From NCBI RefSeq assembly GCF_026151205.1, contig NC_087078.1:4047675-4111674 (forward strand): a stretch of DNA of 64,000 nucleotides, given 5' to 3'. The notes under the pieces are model-generated. The model was not told where the DNA came from, ran no database searches, and worked only from the letters and a program-made list of their open reading frames with translations. Below are positions 61,554 to 64,000 of this stretch, piece after piece. Source of the stretch: Bolinopsis microptera (lineage: Eukaryota > Ctenophora > Tentaculata > Lobata > Bolinopsidae). The position numbers and the translations under genes were made by a program. Numbering within the stretch: position 1 is the first letter of the stretch; each line of letters starts with the position of its first letter.

Positions 61554-62796
61554 AGAAAATTGTATTTAACATTTATAATTATATACAGGTTTTAGTTCCT
61601 TTTTCGTACGTAAGATTGAAGATTAAAGACAGCGTCTAATAGTAATAGTAATAAGCAAGTTCAAAGTTCTTATGATATGCATTATAAATTCTCTAACTTT
61701 ATCAGGCTTATTGAATGTTGAAAGGTATACAATATCAATATGTTAATGCTAAATGACATACGGTTACAGACATCTTGACAGTATTTGAGTTTTAAAAGCA
61801 ATAATTTCAAATATTTATGTTATCAGAAATTTGTTGTCCCAAGTCGTCAAATGGTCTACTGAAAAGTGAAATTGTGTACTGATTTTCATCCCAAAATGGC
61901 GGAGTTCAGAGTTATTATAAGCAAAAGACTGTGCTCATGTTTTATTTGGGAATACAAACTTAATGAAAGAAAGGCCAAGACTACTCTTTCTCTCCATTAT
62001 AATGATTGCCCAAAATTAGCTTTTCGCAATTTGGTATACTAATATAGTACGGCAGACTACATCTGCCCGTTTCAGCTGAATTGAACTTCAGTCTATACTC
62101 GCGTGCATGCGCCGCATGACAGCGCGCGCGCGTCGGACACACTAAATGAACGGATAGTTTACTTTGCATAGGATAGAGCTTAGAAAAAGCACTAAGTTTC
62201 AGCATTTATGGTGTATTTTGATGCGCGTCTGAAAGCACGAGATCTGATCCAAGTTAGGCTAAAAGCAATCAACGACGACAGATAACCTAAATTATGGCTT
62301 ACAAAATGATCGGGTAAATGCCTTAAATTTTGGAAAGTCGTGAACCATTTCATGCAGTACGAACACAAATTAGTGGACTATTCTAAATGCAGCAACGTGG
62401 ACCGCACTAGCGTTGTCAGCGCGCGCTCCATTGCTATTTTTAGAAACCCTGGTGAGCAGTGTAGAAAAATTATCGAACAAGATCGTATTCGAGGGCGTTT
62501 GTCGGTTTCAGTTTGGGTTTGTGCTGAAAGACAGATTGTGGGATTGTGCTGAAAAATGTAACTAAATTCCTTAACTATGACAATAAAACAAAAAACTTTG
62601 AAGCACTTAACTTTCCAAGATCTTGACTTTCCAAGAAATCCAAATTATTAAAATGGTCAAAATTAATATATTTTTCATTTATGAAATCTGAATTCTTCGG
62701 TTGTGCTACACCAAGAAGAGCCCTTTTTTAGAATAATCCACCAGCCCAATGATATGTTCTTGATAATTCAACTATCTGAGATTTACATTAACATAA

Positions 62797-62964
62797 ACTT
62801 TTTCTCTCTCTCTCTCTCTCTCGCTCTCTACCTCTCTCTCTCTCCCTCTCTCTATCTCTACCCCTTTCTATCTCTCCCCCTCTCTATCTCTCCCCCTCTC
62901 GCTCTCTCCCTCTCTCTCTCCCCCTCTCTATCTCTACCCCCCCTCTTTCTCTCCCTCTCTCTCC
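62797..62964. repeat. CT-rich microsatellite
   Basis: About 165 bp of (CTCTCT)n broken by CCCC and TAT interruptions. The 88-codon Ser/Leu frame across it is an artefact of the repeat. Confidence 0.9.
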
Positions 62965-63637
62965 CATAACCATTGGAAGTGAACCAAGGGTTCTAACTTG
63001 AGCCGTATATCGTCTCACCACCTTGCAGTAGAGGTCGATCATGACTATAAATAGTAACACTTAGATCGCGTGGTCACGGTGATTGAAGATTGGTCTGGCA
63101 GCATCCTGCTCAGAGACTATTAGAACTTTATGCGTCACATCAAAGAAGCTCCTTATATGGGAGTGTGAGTAGAAGAACGCGTGGTGGTGGAACTAGTGGT
63201 TACAAGTACAGTATAGGATAATTTCCAAGGAAATATGATGCTGTTCAAAGTACTTTTAACTTTTGGTATTGAAATTTGACACTGAGAAGCATTTTGACAA
63301 AAAAAGCTTTTTCATTTTATGACAATTTACGATTTTCATTAACTACAAAGGTGTAACCAAAGAAAATTTAGTGATTTTAATTATTTAAGCAATTTTAACA
63401 ATAGCTATATATATCATATCGGACAGACAACCCATTTAACTGATATTTGTTCATGTATAACCCTCACGATGAGCAATACCTCTTACCCTGACCACCTTGC
63501 TGCTATATCTTACCACCTCGGGGTATAATTTATCATAATAACAGCAACTATATATAAAACATTATCAACCAATAGTTATTATTATTAATCTCTGCCATTG
63601 TACCTTAACATGAGACACTGATATACCTACTACAACA

Positions 63638-63700
63638 GGGGGGTGTCATAGTCATTCCTGCCATTGGAAATAAATGGCAAATTTGGCGATGACACCCCCC
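63638..63700. repeat. 63-bp G-capped inverted repeat
   Basis: GGGGGGTGTCAT pairs with ATGACACCCCCC, and inner TGCCATT pairs with AATGGCA. The TGCCATTGG motif also occurs next to the caps of the 340-672 element, suggesting a relation. Confidence 0.65.
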
Positions 63701-64000
63701 TTTACACAAAATATATAGAACAACTTATAATATAAAGTTCAATTCCAATTATACAAATCTCTAACCTAGGTAAGTACGATATCATCATCATCTTATAGAT
63801 CAAATTCGTATAACAGTTACACAGATCATATGGTATATAATAATTATACATAATTATATATAATTATTGCTAATTATACGTATCTCGGGCAAGGTGTCGT
63901 GATGCGGTGTGACCACATGTTTAATACCAGTGCACGAAGCATGTTTCAGGTGCTGAACAACATTAGGTGCTAATAAACTTTCTCTCGTCCACACGAGCCG

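Larger units (their letters stand above)
61560..64000. other. Downstream of KIF3A, no gene recognised
   Basis: Short frames only. GCGCGCGCG at 62121-62131 sits in a locally GC-rich patch. A CT microsatellite and a small inverted repeat are listed separately. Confidence 0.5.

Noticed and set aside
62703-62969. 88-codon Ser/Leu-rich ORF
   Set aside because: Translation of a CT microsatellite, no coding evidence.

Overview
The window is invertebrate (metazoan) nuclear DNA. It is AT-rich, with spliced genes using GT-AG introns and many degraded transposable elements. The identifiable host genes are alpha-actinin, a calbindin/calretinin-type hexa-EF-hand protein, the ciliary motor subunit KIF3A and a small secreted von Willebrand factor C (VWC)-like protein. 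Together they indicate a ciliated animal. Dense G-tract-capped inverted-repeat elements, CR1-like LINE remains and hAT and mariner relics fit a cnidarian or another repeat-rich marine invertebrate, but the phylum cannot be decided from this sequence.

Layout. An alpha-actinin gene on the minus strand starts at 43146 and runs off the low-coordinate end of the window. Eight coding exons (about 321 codons: N-terminus, both CH domains, start of the first spectrin repeat) are spread over 43 kb. Introns 1, 3 and 4 are 7.7, 8.1 and 24.1 kb long. Intron 4 (1775-25917) holds most of the accessory material: an array of repeated transposase-like modules, one of which is split by a hAT element with a perfect 8-bp target duplication; small repeated ORFs and perfect hairpins; a complete or nearly complete hexa-EF-hand gene on the same strand (13880-14797); LINE remains including a 600-codon reverse transcriptase; and an ORF made of a coding minisatellite. 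Intron 3 carries a 731-bp fold-back element with 353-bp arms at TTAA.

From 43.2 to 53.6 kb the sequence is mostly mobile-element debris: an RNase H relic, a mariner-type MITE, an internally deleted CR1-like LINE carrying a second copy of the TTAA fold-back element, an SGNH (esterase-like) ORF1 relic, a GC-rich inverted repeat and a diverged repeat array.

From 53655 to 61359 on the plus strand lies a full KIF3A gene in 17 exons. Its spliced length of 701 codons matches the vertebrate protein closely. Its intron 15 contains an antisense three-exon gene for a 165-residue secreted VWC-like protein. The last 2.6 kb has a CT microsatellite and a tiny G-capped inverted repeat but no gene that I recognise.

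The host genes are not a pathway cluster: one is a cytoskeletal crosslinker, one a calcium buffer or sensor, one a cilium-building motor and one an extracellular protein. The notable theme is nesting: genes inside introns, elements inside elements, and several unrelated element types capped by long G or C runs.
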